The notes under the pieces were generated by a model, which did not search any database, had not been told where the DNA came from, and worked only from the letters and a program-made list of their open reading frames with translations. DNA of 6,226 nucleotides from NCBI GenBank assembly GCA_002292945.1, contig DBCG01000016.1, positions 1-6,226 of the forward strand, given 5' to 3'. This document shows, in pieces, positions 5,350 to 6,226 of this stretch (position 1 is the first letter of the stretch; every line of letters starts with the position of its first letter). Both the position numbers and the translations under genes were made by a program. Source of the stretch: Proteobacteria bacterium UBA964. GTDB taxonomy: Bacteria > Pseudomonadota > Gammaproteobacteria > Steroidobacterales > Steroidobacteraceae.

Positions 5350-6226
5350 TCAATAGATCCACTGGATACGGCCGAGCCAGGTGTCGGTGTTGCCGGTGAG
5401 GCCGCCCTTGTCGAGATCGATGTTCCCGTAGCCCACGCTCGCCTTCCAACGGCGCGTCGCCCACCAGTTCAGGCCGAGCCAGTAGCCATCCATCTCGCCG
5501 CCGTCGATGCGACCATCGGCGAGGTCGACGCGACCGACGCGGGCGACGGCCTCGAGCGCGCCCCATCGGCCCTTGGGCTGCACGCGACGCGCGTAGCCAG
5601 CCTTGCGATCGTACGGGCGGTGCTCACCCGAGAGCACCCAGCCCGCGGTGAGATACCAGCCGTCGAAGCGCGGCGTACCGAGCGATTCGCTGCGCACCGA
5701 GGAGGTGATGTACTCGCCCAACAATGAATAGCCGCCCTTGGCCCACAGGACTTCGAGACCTGTGTTCCAGGCGTGGTCGGCGGCGAGCGTGCCGGTGTCG
5801 ACATAGTTCGAGGCGACATTGGAAGCGGGCTTGCCCTTGAAGCGCAGCTTATCCCCGTCACCGGCGTAGTAACGGACGCTCGCCGCCACATGCAGATACT
5901 CGTTCCCGGACTCCGAGATCATCGGCAGCGCTGTGACGCGCGCGGTCGCATCCGTGCCCGTGCCCCAGTATCCGCCGACGGTCCAGGTCGCACGCTGGTC
6001 GAGCATCGTGTTCGACAATGAAATTCCGTTGTTGCGCGAGATGAAGAACGGGCTCAGGAGTCGCTCGCTATGCGGCAGGTTCGCCGCATCGCCCACCATC
6101 TCGTAGGAATGGAATTCTTTGATCTTGCCGATGCTGAGCTTGCCGACGCCATCGATCTCGGTGGAGACCATCACATCGGTGGTGGTCCAATCCGCATCGG
6201 TGGTCTTGTCGAAGCCCTTGTACTCG
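5350..6226 (-). CDS. Phosphate-selective porin O/P family protein, C-terminal part, cut by window edge
   Basis: The frame is open through the right edge and stops at 5350, giving 291 visible residues of a beta-barrel outer-membrane protein; an internal GTG/ATG near 6174 is not the start. The segment resembles the C-terminal half of OprP/OprO porins: LSPFFISRNNGISLS (about residues 57-71 of the visible part), a GGYWGTGTD loop, HAWNTGLEVLWAKGGYSLLGEYI, FDGWYLTAGWVLSGEHRPYDR, GRWGALEAVARVGRVDL and a final strand ending in Trp-Ile-Tyr. The alternating polar/aromatic pattern and terminal aromatic residue fit a transmembrane barrel. In Pseudomonas, OprP and OprO pass phosphate and polyphosphate or pyrophosphate. 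The specificity arginines and lysines lie largely in parts not visible here, so the substrate is open; the family also includes general anion porins. Likely the first or an early gene of a unit with DUF3300 and clsC. Confidence 0.88.
   Translation of the reverse strand, partial: EYKGFDKTTDADWTTTDVMVSTEIDGVGKLSIGKIKEFHSYEMVGDAANLPHSERLLSPFFISRNNGISLSNTMLDQRATWTVGGYWGTGTDATARVTALPMISESGNEYLHVAASVRYYAGDGDKLRFKGKPASNVASNYVDTGTLAADHAWNTGLEVLWAKGGYSLLGEYITSSVRSESLGTPRFDGWYLTAGWVLSGEHRPYDRKAGYARRVQPKGRWGALEAVARVGRVDLADGRIDGGEMDGYWLGLNWWATRRWKASVGYGNIDLDKGGLTGNTDTWLGRIQWIY

Noticed and set aside
3984..5399. 471-codon open frame on the plus strand opposite the DUF3300 gene
   Set aside because: Same kind of antisense shadow: Arg/His/Val-rich low-complexity translation with no domain, overlapping a gene with a recognisable domain and lipoprotein signal.

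Overview
The window comes from a GC-rich Gram-negative bacterium, most likely a gammaproteobacterium (a betaproteobacterium is less likely). The reasons are a type I glutamine synthetase with an adenylylation-site tyrosine, an adjacent ntrB/glnL, a sigma-54/NtrC-type glnA promoter, two outer-envelope lipoproteins and an OprP/OprO-type porin. All five genes lie on the minus strand, so transcription runs from high to low coordinates.

Envelope half (6226 to 1883). A porin of the phosphate-selective O/P family enters at the right edge, with its N-terminus outside the window, and stops at 5350. A DUF3300 lipoprotein with a long low-complexity, repeat-containing tail follows after 28 bp (5321-3537). 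After another 49 bp comes a ClsC/YmdC-type cardiolipin synthase of the phospholipase D superfamily with a lipoprotein-like N-terminus (3487-1883). The gaps are short and I see no convincing terminator or internal promoter, so the three may be co-transcribed.

Nitrogen half (1882 to 1). A gene-free stretch of about 220 bp is AT-rich in its distal part. It carries a perfect 17-bp NtrC-type palindrome, a second degenerate NtrC-like site 30 bp nearer the gene, and a -24/-12 sigma-54 promoter about 35 bp before the glnA start codon. glnA (1661-249) is followed after 21 bp by the start of glnL/ntrB, which runs off the left edge. This is the standard nitrogen-regulated glnA-glnL(-glnG) layout: NtrB phosphorylates NtrC, which activates sigma-54 RNA polymerase at glnA, and GlnA makes glutamine from ammonia and glutamate.

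Nothing here is clearly a new biological system. The least explained element is the DUF3300 lipoprotein, with its Arg/Pro/Gln tandem repeats, between a porin and a cardiolipin synthase. The best-supported regulatory observation is the complete NtrC/sigma-54 control region. Long open frames on the plus strand opposite glnA, clsC and the DUF3300 gene are GC-driven shadows and are not annotated.
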